The notes beneath the pieces were generated by a model. It worked only from the letters and a program-made list of their open reading frames with translations, made no database searches and was not told where the DNA came from. A stretch of 64,000 nt of DNA from Isoalcanivorax indicus (lineage in GTDB: Bacteria > Pseudomonadota > Gammaproteobacteria > Pseudomonadales > Alcanivoracaceae). The position numbers and the translations under genes were made by a program. Numbering within the stretch: the first letter of the stretch is position 1; every line of letters begins with the position of its first letter. This document shows, one piece after another, positions 45,801 through 60,927 of the stretch. Location of the stretch: assembly GCF_003259185.1 (NCBI RefSeq), contig NZ_QGMP01000001.1, positions 2,356,001 through 2,420,000 of the forward strand. Reading direction: 5' to 3'.

Positions 45801-46673
45801 ATGACACTAACTCAACTGCTCCAATCCAGCCCGGCCGCTCTGGCCGGGTTTGTTTTTATCCTCGGCCTGCTGGTCGGCAGCTTCCTCAACGTGGTGATCT
45901 ACCGCCTCCCGAAGATGATGGAGCGCGCCTGGCAAGCCGAGGCACGCTCCCTTCTGGAGCTGCCTGAGCAGCCTGAGCCGGCCCCCTTCAATCTGGTTCT
46001 GCCGCGCTCGGCCTGCCCGCACTGTGGCCACCAGATCCGCTGGTATGAAAATATCCCGCTGGTCAGTTGGCTGGTCTTGCGCGGCAAGTGCAGCCAGTGC
46101 GGCAAGGGCATCTCCGTGCGCTATCCGCTGGTGGAACTGGCCGCAGGCCTGCTGGGGCTGATGGCGGCGCTGCATTTTGGCTACGGCGCCTGGCTGGTGG
46201 CCGTACTGCTGGCCAGCTGGGTGCTGCTGGCGCTGGCGATGATCGATTTTGACACCACGCTGCTGCCAGACAGCCTGACCTATCCGCTGCTGTGGGGCGG
46301 GTTACTGGCCGCCTGGGCGGGTATTTCGCCGGTGTCACTGCATGATGCCGTGATTGGCGCTGCCGCCGGTTATCTGGCGCTGTGGAGCGTCTACTGGGCC
46401 TTCAAGCTGCTCACCGGCAAGGAAGGCATGGGTTATGGCGACTTCAAGCTGCTGGCAGCACTGGGGGCCTGGCTGGGCTGGCAGATGCTGCCGCTGGTGA
46501 TCCTGCTGTCGTCCGTGGTCGGCGCGGTGGTCGGCGGCTTGCTGATGGCCACCGGGCTGGTGAAGCGGGATCAGGGCATTCCGTTTGGTCCTTATCTGGC
46601 GGGCGCGGGGCTGATTGCGCTGCTGTGGGGGCAGGCCATCGTGGATGGCTATCTCGGCATGATGCAGTTCTGA
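45801..46673 (+). CDS. pilD: Prepilin peptidase / N-methyltransferase
   Basis: A 290-aa aspartic protease of the inner membrane that removes the leader from PilA and methylates the new N-terminus. The cytoplasmic loop carries the CPHC and CSQC pairs for zinc. The catalytic aspartates are in AMIDFDTTLLPD and in the GxGD motif GYGDFKLLAALGAWLG. About eight membrane segments are visible. Gene order pilB-pilC-pilD-coaE is that of pseudomonads. Confidence 0.95.
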   Translation: MTLTQLLQSSPAALAGFVFILGLLVGSFLNVVIYRLPKMMERAWQAEARSLLELPEQPEPAPFNLVLPRSACPHCGHQIRWYENIPLVSWLVLRGKCSQCGKGISVRYPLVELAAGLLGLMAALHFGYGAWLVAVLLASWVLLALAMIDFDTTLLPDSLTYPLLWGGLLAAWAGISPVSLHDAVIGAAAGYLALWSVYWAFKLLTGKEGMGYGDFKLLAALGAWLGWQMLPLVILLSSVVGAVVGGLLMATGLVKRDQGIPFGPYLAGAGLIALLWGQAIVDGYLGMMQF

Positions 46674-46688
46674 GCGGTGGAGACTGGC

Positions 46689-47297
46689 ATGTTCGTAGTG
46701 GGGCTCACCGGTGGCATCGGCAGTGGCAAGACGGCGGCGTCGGATTATCTGGCGAGCCTGGGTATTACGGTGGTGGATGCCGACCTGGCGTCGCGGGTGA
46801 TTGTCGAGCCGGGCCAGCCAGCGCTGGCGGCCATCGAGGCGCATTTCGGTGCCGAGGTGATCGCGGCGGACGGCACCCTGGACCGGCGCGCGCTGCGTGA
46901 GCGGGTGTTTGCCGACCCGGCGGAGCGCAAGGCGCTGGAAGGCATTACCCACCCGGCCATCGCGGCAGAAATTATGCGCCAGCTCCAGGCATCACGCTCG
47001 CCCTACACGCTGCTGGTGTCACCGCTGCTGCTGGAAACCAGTCAGCACCGCATGGCGCAGCGCATTCTGCTGATCGACGTGCCGGAGGCGGTGCAGGTAG
47101 CGCGCACCACATCGCGCGACGAGGTCCCTGCGGCCCAGGTGGAGGCGATCATGGCGGCGCAGATGCCGCGTGATGAGAAGCGCGCCCGCGCCGATGACAT
47201 CGTGGTCAACGACGGCGACCTCTCGCACTTGCATGCGCAGCTGGATACACTGCACGCTCGATATCTGGAGATGGCCCGAACGCAGCGCAATGACTGA
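46689..47297 (+). CDS. coaE: Dephospho-CoA kinase
   Basis: A 202-aa enzyme that phosphorylates dephospho-CoA, the last step of CoA synthesis. The P-loop GGIGSGKT is at residues 8-15, followed by [15 protein letters not shown] and, further on, THPAI and VSPLLLET. The ATG at 46689 follows GGAGA at good spacing; a GTG at 46677 is a less likely start. Its end overlaps yacG by eight bases. Confidence 0.93.
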   Translation: MFVVGLTGGIGSGKTAASDYLASLGITVVDADLASRVIVEPGQPALAAIEAHFGAEVIAADGTLDRRALRERVFADPAERKALEGITHPAIAAEIMRQLQASRSPYTLLVSPLLLETSQHRMAQRILLIDVPEAVQVARTTSRDEVPAAQVEAIMAAQMPRDEKRARADDIVVNDGDLSHLHAQLDTLHARYLEMARTQRND

Positions 47298-47526
47298 TTC
47301 TTCCGAGACTCCCGCCAGCAATACCACCCGCGTTTACCCTTGCCCGCAGTGCAAGAAGTTGATCCAGTGGCGCAATGACAATCCGTGGCGGCCGTTCTGT
47401 TCAGAGCGGTGCAAGTTGATTGATCTGGGGGACTGGGCGTCGGAGCGGCATGCCATTCCGGGGGAGCCGGATTTGCTGGGGGACGAGTTCGGGGATGAGT
47501 TCGGGGATGAGTTTCCGGAGCGGTAG
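47290..47526 (+). CDS. yacG: DNA gyrase inhibitor YacG (zinc protein)
   Basis: A 78-aa protein. The zinc site reads CPQC then CSERC, with spacing C-X2-C-X15-C-X3-C, followed by [11 protein letters not shown], the YacG signature. E. coli YacG binds GyrB and inhibits gyrase. The acidic tail is three copies of GDEF coded by a 12-bp tandem repeat (47479-47514), unrelated to GGDEF cyclases. The start is inside the coaE end. Confidence 0.9.
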   Translation: MTDSSETPASNTTRVYPCPQCKKLIQWRNDNPWRPFCSERCKLIDLGDWASERHAIPGEPDLLGDEFGDEFGDEFPER

Positions 47527-47541
47527 GCGCAAAGCCCCGCA

Positions 47542-48507
47542 TTACCAGAAGGCGCGTGTACCGGCCACGCCCCGCGCGCCATGTTCGCGCGCCACGTCCA
47601 GATCCTGGGGCCCCACTCCACCCAGTGCATAGACGGCAAACGGCTGCCCCTCCGCCAGTGTTCTGAAGCGCTCCCAGCCCAGCCCGGCGGCGTCCGGATG
47701 TGTGGGCGTCGCTCGCACAGGCGACAGCATCACCAGATCCACCCCTGCCCGGCGTGCGCGCTCCAGCTCGGCCTCATCGTGGCAGGCCATGGAATACAGC
47801 AGGCTGTCCCCGCCCTCCTTGATCACTTGAGCAATCTGCGCGTCAGTCAGGCCGCTGCGCAGGTGTACGCCATCCGCCCCTGTCGCGCGTGCCAGGGCCG
47901 CATTGTCGGCCACCAGCACTCGGGCACCCGCCGCCTGCGCAACGCGCGCCAGAGACGCCAGCGTGGCTCTGTCGTGGTCGCCGCGCAGGTACACCAGCCT
48001 GCAACCCGCCGCGACAGCATCGGCCAGGCGCTTCTGCCAGTCGTCTGGCGGGGTGTAAGACATGGTTTCAGACAAGGTGTCGGGCAGTACGAGCAGTTGA
48101 TCGGGCAGCCCCAGCGCGGTGACCACGGGCTGATTCGCTTCCGGGAACGGCAAGTCCGCCAGGGCATCCGCGGTGAACCAGTCCACCGGCTGGCCTTCGC
48201 GGCCATGAGGCTCCCCCTCGAAAGCCGTGACTTCGCGGAAGCACAGGCGCACGGACAGTTCGGGATAGGTGTGATCAATGGTCATGAAGGGGCGGCACTC
48301 GCGCACCGTCAGGCCAAGCTCTTCGTGCAGTTCACGGGCCAGGGCGGCGTCCAGGGCTTCGTCGGGTTCCACCTTGCCACCGGGAAATTCCCAGCAGCCG
48401 CCCTTGTGCTTGTGGGCGGGCCGCTGGCTCAGCAGGATACGGCCGTTGTCGGGGTGGCGGATGATGGCCGCCACCACGAGCAGCACGGACTCATGTCCGG
48501 TGCTCAT
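47542..48507 (-). CDS. Nudix (MutT-like) hydrolase fused to ThiE/TenI-like domain
   Basis: A 321-aa two-domain protein. Residues 1-135 are a MutT-like Nudix hydrolase with the box GGKVEPDEALDAALARELHE followed by ELGL, expected to sanitise oxidised nucleotides such as 8-oxo-dGTP. Residues about 155-321 form a TIM-barrel resembling thiamine-phosphate synthase/TenI (LVYLRGD, GADGVHLRSGL, DLVMLSPVRATPTHP, VYALGGVGPQDL). This fusion is known in pseudomonads; the role of the second domain is unclear. Its ATG overlaps the argJ stop, and it converges with yacG 15 bp away. Confidence 0.9.
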   Translation of the reverse strand: MSTGHESVLLVVAAIIRHPDNGRILLSQRPAHKHKGGCWEFPGGKVEPDEALDAALARELHEELGLTVRECRPFMTIDHTYPELSVRLCFREVTAFEGEPHGREGQPVDWFTADALADLPFPEANQPVVTALGLPDQLLVLPDTLSETMSYTPPDDWQKRLADAVAAGCRLVYLRGDHDRATLASLARVAQAAGARVLVADNAALARATGADGVHLRSGLTDAQIAQVIKEGGDSLLYSMACHDEAELERARRAGVDLVMLSPVRATPTHPDAAGLGWERFRTLAEGQPFAVYALGGVGPQDLDVAREHGARGVAGTRAFW

Positions 48508-49709
48508 GTTCTATATTCAGCATTAATCTTCACATAATCGTAGCTGAAGTCGCAGGTCCAGACGGTGGCGCTGCCGGGGGCGTCGCCCAGGCGGATGCGG
48601 ATGCTGATATCGCTCTGCGCCATCACAGCGGCGCCGCGCGCTTCGGTGTAATCCGCCGCCACGCCGCCGCGGGACACGATTTGCACTTCGCCCAGCCAGA
48701 TGTCCACGGCGTCCACGTCCAGCGCCGCAATCGGGGCGCGACCGACGGCGGCCAGAATACGGCCCCAGTTGGGATCGGACGCAAACAGCGCGGTCTTCAC
48801 CAGCGGAGAATGCGCCACGGTTTCGGCCACCGCACGGGCATCGGCGTCCGAGGCGGCGCCGCTGACGTCGATTTCGACAAACTTGGTCGCCCCTTCGCCG
48901 TCACGCACGATGGCCTGGGCCAGTTCCACAAACACCTGTTCCAGGGCGTGGTACAGCGTGGCGGCCTCCGGGTGGTCGGCGTCCGCGATCTCGGCCATGT
49001 CCGCCTGGCCGGTGGATACCAGCATGCAGGCATCGTTGGTGGAGGTGTCGCCGTCCACGGTCACGCGATTGAACGATACGTCCGCCAGCGCTTTCACCCA
49101 ATGCGTCAGCAATGTCTGGGCTATGGGGGCATCGGTGGCCACAAAACCGAGCATGGTCGCCATATTCGGCTTGATCATGCCCGCGCCCTTGGCGATACCG
49201 GTCACAGTGACTTCGGTGCCCGCCAGCTGTACGCGGCGGCTGGCCACCTTGGGCCGGGTGTCGGTGGTCATGATGCCTTCGGCGGCCTGACCCCAGGCAT
49301 GTTCATCCAGGCTGTCCAGCGCCTGCGGTATGCCACGCTCGAACGGCGGCAAGGTGAACAGCTCGCCGATCACGCCGGTGGAAAACGGCAGCACTTCTTC
49401 GGCCTGGCAGCCCGCCTGCTGTGCCAGCAGATCACAGGTCGCCACAGCACGGCGATGGCCTTCGTCACCGGTGCCTGCGTTGGCATAACCCGTGTTGATC
49501 AGCAGGTAACGCGGTGACGCCTTGCCCAGATGGTCGCGCGCTATGCGCACCGGCGCCGCGCAAAAGCGGTTCAGGGTGAACACGCCTGCCGTGCGGCTGC
49601 CTTCCGCCAGTTCAAACACCACAATGTCACGACGGCCGGGCTTCTTGACGCCCGCCTGCACCGCCGCCAGGCGTACGCCCGGCACAGGAAACCACTGCTG
49701 CGTCTGCAT
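48504..49709 (-). CDS. argJ: Bifunctional ornithine acetyltransferase / NAGS
   Basis: A 401-aa enzyme that moves acetyl from N-acetylornithine to glutamate, the recycling step of arginine synthesis. The self-cleavage site is visible in KPNMATMLGFV, with catalytic nucleophile T185 after A184. INTGYANAGTG and FSTGVIGE are further signatures. The ATG at 49709 gives the normal family N-terminus; an extension to 49766 runs into the secA end. It starts 5 bp after secA and overlaps the Nudix gene by four bases. Confidence 0.95.
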   Translation of the reverse strand: MQTQQWFPVPGVRLAAVQAGVKKPGRRDIVVFELAEGSRTAGVFTLNRFCAAPVRIARDHLGKASPRYLLINTGYANAGTGDEGHRRAVATCDLLAQQAGCQAEEVLPFSTGVIGELFTLPPFERGIPQALDSLDEHAWGQAAEGIMTTDTRPKVASRRVQLAGTEVTVTGIAKGAGMIKPNMATMLGFVATDAPIAQTLLTHWVKALADVSFNRVTVDGDTSTNDACMLVSTGQADMAEIADADHPEAATLYHALEQVFVELAQAIVRDGEGATKFVEIDVSGAASDADARAVAETVAHSPLVKTALFASDPNWGRILAAVGRAPIAALDVDAVDIWLGEVQIVSRGGVAADYTEARGAAVMAQSDISIRIRLGDAPGSATVWTCDFSYDYVKINAEYRT

Positions 49710-49714
49710 GGGCG

Positions 49715-52459
<2,745 letters not shown>

Positions 52460-52578
52460 GAAACTTCCGGTGTCGAGTCCAGTGGTTGACGATACGCGAG
52501 CGCCATTCTACCCGTTCGCAGGCGCGAAGGGCCATCCGGAACAGATGGGGGCAACCCGGTCGGGATCAAGCCCCGGCA

Positions 52579-53511
52579 TCACTGCCGGGAGCGGGCCACA
52601 TAGGGGGTGGGATCAACCTGGCGGCCATTGCGCAGCACTTCATAGTGCACATGCGGGCCGGTGGAGCGGCCAGTGGTGCCCACCAGGGCGATCACGTCGC
52701 CAGCGCGGACAATATCGCCCGCCTCGACGAGGATTTCCTTCATGTGCGCGTAACGTGTGGCCAGACCGTTGCCATGATTGATCTCCACCAGGTTGCCATA
52801 ACCCCAGCGGGTACCGGCAAAGGTCACTACCCCGGCACCGGTGGCGATCACGTCAGACCCTTCCTTGGCGGCAAAATCTACACCACGGTGCATGCTCAGG
52901 CGACCGGAGAAGGGATCGGTGCGCTGACCGAAGCGTGATGACAGCCAGCCCCGGCGAATGGGACGGCCGGACAGCTCGGTCTTGGACGCCATGCGACGGT
53001 TGTCCATCAAACGCTCCAGAATCGAGAGCTGCTGCTCACGGCGATCCAGGGTCAGGGACAGGTCCGTCAGGGCGTCGGTAAAGGAGGGGGCGGTGTAGGC
53101 GATGGAGCGGTCATCCGGCAGTTCCGGCCCGCCGATCGCCATGGGCGCGCTGAAATCGAATTCGTCAGAAGGGATACCGGCCACGTCCACCAGCCGCTCG
53201 CCCAGCGCATCAAGGCGTACCAGGCGCGCCTGCATCTCGGCCAGACGGATAGTAAGCGCTCGCAATTCTTCGTCGGTGCGGGCATTCACCTGATCCAGGA
53301 CCTGGCGCTGTTCGTCCAGCTGCCCCTGCCAGCGGGCGGTCATGCGTTGATCCAGCACCGGATCGCCCCAGTGATACATGGCGTAGTAGGCGCCCGCACC
53401 CACCAGGGCAGGCAACAACACCAGACAACCCAGCAGCACCGCCGGCAGGAAGCGCGGCAGGCGCAGGGTGCGTGACTGGTGGCCACGACCATTGAGGACT
53501 ATGATATTCAT
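52579..53511 (-). CDS. M23 family metallopeptidase
   Basis: A 310-aa envelope protein with a membrane anchor at about 20-42, a coiled coil at about 55-105 and a C-terminal LytM/M23 domain. Zinc ligands H208 and D212 in MHRGVDF and H289 in GPHVHYEV are intact, so it is a likely peptidoglycan endopeptidase. The gene position next to secA and lpxC is conserved in pseudomonads. It is divergent from dciA, with 93 bp between. Confidence 0.9.
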   Translation of the reverse strand: MNIIVLNGRGHQSRTLRLPRFLPAVLLGCLVLLPALVGAGAYYAMYHWGDPVLDQRMTARWQGQLDEQRQVLDQVNARTDEELRALTIRLAEMQARLVRLDALGERLVDVAGIPSDEFDFSAPMAIGGPELPDDRSIAYTAPSFTDALTDLSLTLDRREQQLSILERLMDNRRMASKTELSGRPIRRGWLSSRFGQRTDPFSGRLSMHRGVDFAAKEGSDVIATGAGVVTFAGTRWGYGNLVEINHGNGLATRYAHMKEILVEAGDIVRAGDVIALVGTTGRSTGPHVHYEVLRNGRQVDPTPYVARSRQ

Positions 53512-53604
53512 GAATACGGCTTCCCAGTTTATTAATATTCAATGACTTACAAGCCGTTCTTGCCGCAAAGCCTTTGAAGCGAGTCGTTATACTAGGAAAA
53601 TATC

Positions 53605-54054
53605 ATGGCTAAGGCAATTGGCCCACAATCCATCAGCCTATTATTGCAGGGCCAGACCAATCTGAAGCCTCTGAGCCAGCGTGCACGCCAGTGGCAACAG
53701 GGTGATGAGGGGCCGCGCCCGGTCACCAGCCAGCGCCTGCCCCCCGCCATGGCCTCCAGAGTGCAGCTGCTGCGGGACGGCGATACCCTGCTGCTGCTGG
53801 CCGAGAACAACGCCGTGGCCCAGCTACTGCGCTTCCACGGCCCGTCACTGGCGGCGGAACAGGGCCTGAAGGACTGGAAGGTGCGGGTCAGCCGCTTGCC
53901 AGCGGCGATCAGCACTGGCCCCAGCGAAAGCCGCCTGACGCCCCCTGTGCTGGCCAGCAACGCCCCCGCCTGCCTGCATGAAGCCGCCGACGCCATTGAT
54001 GACCCGGACCTGAAGGCCGCCTTGCGCCGTCTGGCCGACGCCGGCCAGCTCTGA
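53605..54054 (+). CDS. dciA: DciA-family (DUF721) protein
   Basis: A 149-aa protein of the DUF721/DciA family, in which members help load the replicative helicase DnaB in bacteria that lack DnaC. The DUF721 part is residues about 10-95 (LLLQGQTNLKPLSQRARQWQ, ENNAVAQLLRFHGPSL); the C-terminal part is Ala/Pro-rich and ends in a short helix (DLKAALRRLADAG). A TATACT hexamer at 53588-53593 may be its -10. It is the only + strand gene among the 47.5-64 kb cluster. Confidence 0.8.
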   Translation: MAKAIGPQSISLLLQGQTNLKPLSQRARQWQQGDEGPRPVTSQRLPPAMASRVQLLRDGDTLLLLAENNAVAQLLRFHGPSLAAEQGLKDWKVRVSRLPAAISTGPSESRLTPPVLASNAPACLHEAADAIDDPDLKAALRRLADAGQL

Positions 54055-54069
54055 ATCCTCAGAAAAGCG

Positions 54070-54096
54070 AAAGGCCCGGCGGGAGACCGGGCCTTT
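54070..54096. terminator. Bidirectional terminator between dciA and lpxC
   Basis: A 10-bp perfect stem, AAAGGCCCGG with CCGGGCCTTT, and a 7-base loop, flanked by an A-rich run on one side and CTTTCTGTTC on the other. It serves both convergent genes. Confidence 0.85.
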
Positions 54097-54126
54097 CTGT
54101 TCGACAACGTACTGGTGCTTTTATTG

Positions 54127-55041
54127 CTACTCGGCAGCGAGCACCGGCTTCATATAGGAAATCGGCGCCGTCGCCTCATCCTCGAAGGTCACCACTTCCC
54201 AGGCATCCTCTTCCTGGAGCAGTTTGCGCAACAGCTGGTTATTCAGTGCATGGCCGGACTTGTGGCCGATGAACTCGCCGATCAGGCTGTGACCCAGCAT
54301 ATACAGGTCACCGATGGCATCGAGCATCTTGTGTTTGACGAACTCGTCTTCGTAGCGCAGCCCGTCCTCATTGAGGATACGGTGATCGTCCACCACAATG
54401 GCGTTGTCCACACTGCCACCCAGTGCCAGGTTCTGTGAGCGCAGATACTCGATATCGCGCATGAACCCGAAGGTGCGAGCCCGCGCCACTTCCTTCACAA
54501 ATGATGTGGAGGAAAAGTCGATGCTCGCCGTCTGGTTGCGATTGGCAAAGACCGGATGGTCAAACTCGATACTGAAGGTCACCTTGAAGCCGTTGAACGG
54601 TACGAAGACAGCAGACTTGTCGCCTTCTTCCAGCCGCACCTCGCGTTTGATGCGGATGAATTTCTTCGCTGCCGCCTGCTCCTCGATACCTGCTGATTGC
54701 AGCAGGAACACGAAGGGCCCGGCACTGCCGTCCATGATCGGCACTTCCGGCGCCGACAACTCCACATAGGCGTTATCGATGCCCAGCCCGGCCATCGCCG
54801 AAAGCAGGTGCTCCACGGTACCGACTTTCACACCGTCCTGAACCAGCGTGGAAGACAGCGTCGTTTCGCCCACCTTCTCCGCTTCGGCCCGGATTTCCAC
54901 CACCGGATCCAGGTCCACACGGCGGAACACGATACCGGTATCAACAGGGGCTGGCCGTACGGTCAGGTAGACCTTGTCGCCGGTGTGCAATCCGATGCCG
55001 GTGGCGCGGATTACATTCTTGAGCGTGCGCTGTCTGATCAT
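54127..55041 (-). CDS. lpxC: UDP-3-O-acyl-N-acetylglucosamine deacetylase
   Basis: A 304-aa zinc enzyme catalysing the committed step of lipid A synthesis. The equivalents of E. coli H79 (in [15 protein letters not shown]), H238 and D242 (in [11 protein letters not shown]) and H265 (in [10 protein letters not shown]) are all present. The ATG at 55041 gives MIRQRTLKN, matching the usual start; a TTG one codon earlier is ignored. It lies downstream of ftsZ with a 184-bp gap, as in E. coli and pseudomonads. Confidence 0.96.
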   Translation of the reverse strand: MIRQRTLKNVIRATGIGLHTGDKVYLTVRPAPVDTGIVFRRVDLDPVVEIRAEAEKVGETTLSSTLVQDGVKVGTVEHLLSAMAGLGIDNAYVELSAPEVPIMDGSAGPFVFLLQSAGIEEQAAAKKFIRIKREVRLEEGDKSAVFVPFNGFKVTFSIEFDHPVFANRNQTASIDFSSTSFVKEVARARTFGFMRDIEYLRSQNLALGGSVDNAIVVDDHRILNEDGLRYEDEFVKHKMLDAIGDLYMLGHSLIGEFIGHKSGHALNNQLLRKLLQEEDAWEVVTFEDEATAPISYMKPVLAAE

Positions 55042-55225
55042 CAATCCTGTCGCTCATTTACTGAACACGTAAGCAGGGGGCGGATGCTAGCATGACCCGC
55101 AGTGCCTGCACCATTGGCCTTCGCGCCGCCTGTCGGCCCTCAGACCCCGCCCGGAGGGGCATCCCGGGGCATGACCCTGCCATGCCCGCCGGAAACCGAC
55201 CGGTAACGGTGTCCGCGTGGGCCGG

Positions 55226-56389
55226 TCAGTCGGCCTGGCGGCGCAGGAAGGTCGGGATATCAATGAAATCCAGATCTTCCGAGGCGTTCACGGCAGCCTG
55301 CGCATTGCGGCGCGTCTCGTTCTGCGGCCGTTTGCGACCAAAGGCAGGACGGTCCAGCTCGTCATAGTCCAGACGGCCGTCAGCCCGTACCGGAGTTTGA
55401 TTGCCCCGCACGACCTTAAGTTCCTGTGCCGCACCACCCAGGCCGGTCGCCACCACGGTCACGGTGAGTTCATCACCCATGTCCGGATCAATGGCGGTAC
55501 CGATGATCACGTTGGCATCGTCAGAGGCCAGTTCCTGAATCGTGTCACCGACTGCGGTGAATTCCTGCAGCGAGATGGATTCACTGGCGGTGATATTGAT
55601 CAGGATGCCGCGTGCACCGTGCAGATCCACGTCTTCCAGCAGCGGGCTGGAAATCGCCGCCGTGGCCGCCGCTTCTGCCCGGCCTTCGCCGATGGCGCTG
55701 CCGGTACCCATCATGGCCATGCCCATTTCGCTCATCACGGTACGCACGTCCGCAAAGTCGACGTTGATCATGCCCGGTTTGACGATCAGATCGGCAATCC
55801 CTTTCACCGCGCCCAGCAGTACATCGTTGGCCGCCTTGAAGGCATCCAGCAGGCTCGTGGAGCCGCCCAGGACCGATTGCAGTTTCTCGTTCGGAATGGT
55901 GATCAGGGAATCCACATGCTCACGCAATGCTTCGATACCCTGCTCCGCCACTTTCATGCGCTTGCGGCCTTCGAACGGGAACGGCTTGGTGACGACCGCC
56001 ACGGTCAGAATGCCCAGTTCGCGCGCCACTTCGGCCACGATCGGTGCCGCACCGGTGCCGGTACCGCCGCCCATGCCTGCGGTGACGAACACCATGTCAG
56101 CGCCTTCCAGCAACTCGGCCAGCCGCTCGCGATCTTCGATCGCGGACTGCCGCCCGACATCCGGGTTGGCGCCTGCACCCAGGCCCTTGGTGACCTGATT
56201 GCCCAGTTGAATCACCGTGCGTGCTGTCGCATTGCGCAGTGCCTGGGCGTCGGTGTTGGCGCAGATGAACTCCACACCATCAACATTCGAGCGCACCATG
56301 TGATCCACAGCGTTACCGCCGCCACCACCTACGCCCACCACTTTGATTACCGCGCCATGCGGTACGCTGTCTTCCAGTTTGAATTGCAT
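55226..56389 (-). CDS. ftsZ: Cell division GTPase FtsZ
   Basis: A 387-aa tubulin homologue that forms the division ring. The ATG at 56389 follows GGGAG and gives MQFKLEDSV. The nucleotide motif GGGTGTG is at 107-113, with NVDFADVRTVM and the T7 loop further on. The C-terminal peptide DFIDIPTFLRRQAD is the FtsA/ZipA-binding tail. The frame is open upstream to 56569, but that is the ftsA-ftsZ gap and ftsA end. Confidence 0.97.
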   Translation of the reverse strand: MQFKLEDSVPHGAVIKVVGVGGGGGNAVDHMVRSNVDGVEFICANTDAQALRNATARTVIQLGNQVTKGLGAGANPDVGRQSAIEDRERLAELLEGADMVFVTAGMGGGTGTGAAPIVAEVARELGILTVAVVTKPFPFEGRKRMKVAEQGIEALREHVDSLITIPNEKLQSVLGGSTSLLDAFKAANDVLLGAVKGIADLIVKPGMINVDFADVRTVMSEMGMAMMGTGSAIGEGRAEAAATAAISSPLLEDVDLHGARGILINITASESISLQEFTAVGDTIQELASDDANVIIGTAIDPDMGDELTVTVVATGLGGAAQELKVVRGNQTPVRADGRLDYDELDRPAFGRKRPQNETRRNAQAAVNASEDLDFIDIPTFLRRQAD

Positions 56390-56462
56390 GATCAATCTCC
56401 CGATTGTGCTTCCCTGTGTTGTCGAACGTTCCGGTGTCGTCGCCACGCCACCGTAAACCCTG

Positions 56463-57701
56463 TCAGAAATTGCCCTTGAACCAGCGCCGGAAGCGCTCGA
56501 TCCAGTCCACGCTGCCGCCACCGGCTTCGTGCCGGGCGGAGCGCCCTTCCTGTTCCATACGCTGCGCATACAGCAGCAGCCCCACGCCGGTGGAATAAAT
56601 CGGGTTGCGCACCACGTCGGTCAGCCCCGCCACGCCCTGGGGCAGGCCCAGCCGCACCGGCATATGGAAAATCTCTTCCGCCAGATCCACTGCGCCCTCG
56701 ATCTTCGATGAACCGCCGGTCAGCACGATGCCACCGGGAATCAGGTCCTCGAAGCCGCTGCGGCGCAGCTCGGCCTGAATCAGCGTGAACAGCTCGTCGT
56801 AGCGCGGCTCCACCACCTCGGCCAGATTCTGGCGGCTGAGGGTACGCGGCGGGCGATCACCCACCGACGGCACCTTGATGGTTTCGTCAGCCCCGGCCAG
56901 CTGGGTCAGCGCGCAGGCATACTTGATCTTGATTTCATCGGCATGTTGCTTCGGTGTGCGCAGCGCCATGGCGATGTCGTTGGTGACCTGATCGCCGGCA
57001 ATGGGAATGTTCGCCGTATGCCGGATGGCGCCTTCGGTGAAGATCGCGATATCGGTGGTGCCACCGCCGATGTCCACCATGCATACGCCCAGCTCGCGCT
57101 CGTCTTCGGTGAGCACGGCATAGCTGGAGGCCAGTTGCTCCAGAATGATGTCGTCCACTTCCAGGCCACAACGGCGCACGCACTTTTCGATGTTCTGCGC
57201 CGCATTGACGGCGCACGTCACCAGATGCACCTTGGCTTCCAGGCGCACGCCGCTCATGCCGACCGGCTCGCGCACGCCTTCCTGGTTGTCCACCACGTAT
57301 TCCTGTGGCAGCACGTGCAGGGTCTTCTGATCCGCCGGAATCGCCACCGCCTGGGCCGCGTCAATCACCCGGTCGATATCGGCATGCAACACTTCGCGGT
57401 CACGAATGGCGACAATGCCGTGGCTGTTCAGGCTGCGCACATGGCTGCCGGCAATGCCGACATATACCGAGTGAATCTGGCAACCGGCCATCAACTCCGC
57501 CTCTTCCACCGCGCGCTGGATGGAGCGCACCGTGGCCTCGATATCCACCACCACGCCTTTCTTCATGCCGCGCGATGGCTGCGAGCCGATGCCGATCACG
57601 TCCATGGTGCCGTCCACGTTTACCTGACCGACAATCGCCACCACTTTCGAGGTGCCGATATCGAGGCCAACGATCATCCGGTCCTGTGCTGAATTCGCCA
57701 T
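56463..57701 (-). CDS. ftsA: Cell division protein FtsA
   Basis: A 412-aa actin-like protein that tethers FtsZ to the membrane. The phosphate loops GLDIGTSKV and DIGGGTTDIAIF and the adenosine motif TGGSSKIEG are visible. The C-terminal amphipathic helix DWIERFRRWFKGNF is the membrane anchor. The ATG at 57701 is used, four bases after ftsQ. Confidence 0.97.
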   Translation of the reverse strand: MANSAQDRMIVGLDIGTSKVVAIVGQVNVDGTMDVIGIGSQPSRGMKKGVVVDIEATVRSIQRAVEEAELMAGCQIHSVYVGIAGSHVRSLNSHGIVAIRDREVLHADIDRVIDAAQAVAIPADQKTLHVLPQEYVVDNQEGVREPVGMSGVRLEAKVHLVTCAVNAAQNIEKCVRRCGLEVDDIILEQLASSYAVLTEDERELGVCMVDIGGGTTDIAIFTEGAIRHTANIPIAGDQVTNDIAMALRTPKQHADEIKIKYACALTQLAGADETIKVPSVGDRPPRTLSRQNLAEVVEPRYDELFTLIQAELRRSGFEDLIPGGIVLTGGSSKIEGAVDLAEEIFHMPVRLGLPQGVAGLTDVVRNPIYSTGVGLLLYAQRMEQEGRSARHEAGGGSVDWIERFRRWFKGNF

Positions 57702-57705
57702 GGCT

Positions 57706-60919
<3,214 letters not shown>

Positions 60920-60927
<8 letters not shown>

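Noticed and set aside
47479-47514. GDEF repeats as a sign of a diguanylate cyclase
   Set aside because: They are the acidic tail of the zinc protein YacG, with no GGDEF domain around them.
55045-55225. A terminator between ftsZ and lpxC
   Set aside because: Only weak complementary pieces (GACCGG/CCGGTC) with a long loop and no T-run; not convincing.
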